Assembly: GCA_034231615.1 (NCBI GenBank)
Contig: CM067317.1
Span: 17,002,264 to 17,066,263, forward strand
Origin: Meghimatium bilineatum
Taxonomy: Eukaryota; Mollusca; Gastropoda; Stylommatophora; Philomycidae
Reading direction: 5' to 3'
DNA: 64,000 bases
Numbering within the stretch: the first letter of the stretch is position 1; every line of letters starts with the position of its first letter. The notes beneath the pieces were generated by a model, which was not told where the DNA came from, ran no database searches, and saw only the letters and a program-made list of their open reading frames with translations. The translations under genes and the position numbers were made by a program. Positions 63,456 to 64,000 of this stretch are shown here, piece after piece.

Positions 63456-64000
63456 CTCGGAGTTACTTTTGATGATAAACTGACATGGAAGCAGCACATA
63501 AACAAAGCAACAACAAAAGCTAGGAGGAAGCTAGCTATCCTGAGAAAACTAAGTGGAACCACATGGGGAGCCAGTGGAAATATACTCAGTAAAGTTTACC
63601 AGCAAGGCATAAGACCACACCTGGAATATGGTTCAGCTGCGTGGTGTCCTGCATCAAACACCACATTACAAGATCTAGATAAAGTGCAAAACCAGGCACT
63701 TAGAATAATGTTGGGAGCAATGAAATCAACACCCATAGCAGAGATGCAGAAAATGGGAAGAATGCAAACACTTGGCGAACGCAGAGACACAAAAGTACTA
63801 ATTCAGGCAGAAAAGTTTCAGTGTATGCCAAGTCATCCAATGAAGGAAAGATTCCAAAATCTAGCAATGGGACGACTGAAAAGAAGCAGCTTTATCCATC
63901 AAGCTAAACGACTCCGCAGACAACTTACAGATCTACCTGAAGTTGACAGCCCCTTAAGGCCTGTACCAGAACAAACCCCGTGGAGTGAAAGACATGGAAT

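Larger units (their letters stand above)
60865..64000 (+). mobile_element. I-type LINE, nearly intact, 3' end outside window
   Basis: A GC-rich leader (60865-61026) precedes ATG 61027. The endonuclease has MHWNAEGVNSKRDGY, CCIQETHLS, then after a 1-base loss near 61627 NSHSQSWGYDHI, TPDLAFHSPG and GSDHRPVFLE. RT has KSPGADGVSNEMI, YRPISLTSCLCKTMERIINL, QQAGFRQCYSTEDQ, WIDLRKAFDKVW, HGVPQGGVLSPTLFLVYIN and MYADDLVIWC. A TAA at 63453 falls where a sense codon is expected before LGVTFDDKLTW, and reading then continues in frame. RNase H is expected beyond the window. Confidence 0.92.

Noticed and set aside
1..64000. CRISPR arrays or bacterial operons
   Set aside because: The tandem arrays have no unique spacers, and all evidence is for an animal genome.

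Overview
This window is animal nuclear DNA. It is AT-rich, has split genes with GT-AG introns, and is crowded with interspersed repeats. The mix of I-type LINEs carrying RNase H, RTE-like and zinc-finger LINEs, Penelope-like elements, tRNA-derived SINEs, and piggyBac, hAT, Tc1/mariner and P-like transposons suggests an invertebrate. A mollusc is my best guess, from the general look of the LINE and SINE sequences, but this is not proven.

Three host genes can be read. (1) ORC5, origin recognition complex subunit 5, on the + strand: nine exons from 540 to the stop at 15427 give the C-terminal ~254 residues in one unbroken frame; the AAA+ half lies before the window. (2) TMA7, translation machinery-associated protein 7, on the - strand, complete: four exons (26007 down to 19792) encode exactly 64 residues. 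(3) An unrecognised three-exon microprotein gene on the - strand (39915 down to 34440, 44 residues). Its first exon (16 nt, MSGRD plus one base) and last exon (35 nt, ending KK-stop) match TMA7 in length, phase and partly in sequence, while its middle exon is unrelated and Cys/Lys/Gly-rich. It has its own poly(A) signal and may be a TMA7-derived new gene.

Layout: 1-15.6 kb is the ORC5 tail, with introns full of SINEs, MITEs and LINE pieces. 15.6-19.6 kb is intergenic with piggyBac and Penelope remnants. 19.6-26.1 kb is TMA7, with a LINE inserted a few bases from an exon-3 splice donor. 26-34 kb is a graveyard of LINE 3' ends in both orientations plus a Penelope GIY-YIG fragment. 34.2-40 kb is the microprotein gene. 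40-51 kb holds a 51-bp minisatellite, a decayed Tc1 transposase, LINE fragments and SINE-B copies. 52-56.3 kb is a nearly full-length, broken I-type LINE on the - strand. 57-60.5 kb holds P-like and piggyBac-like transposase remnants and a 22-bp satellite. 60.9-64 kb is a second I-type LINE, nearly intact, running off the end.

Two abundant short repeat families, called SINE-A (~160 bp) and SINE-B (~280 bp) here, end in a GAA-rich tail resembling the 3' end of the RNase H LINEs and share a block with the leader of the LINE at 60.9 kb. They may therefore be built from LINE ends. Several copies have clean target-site duplications.
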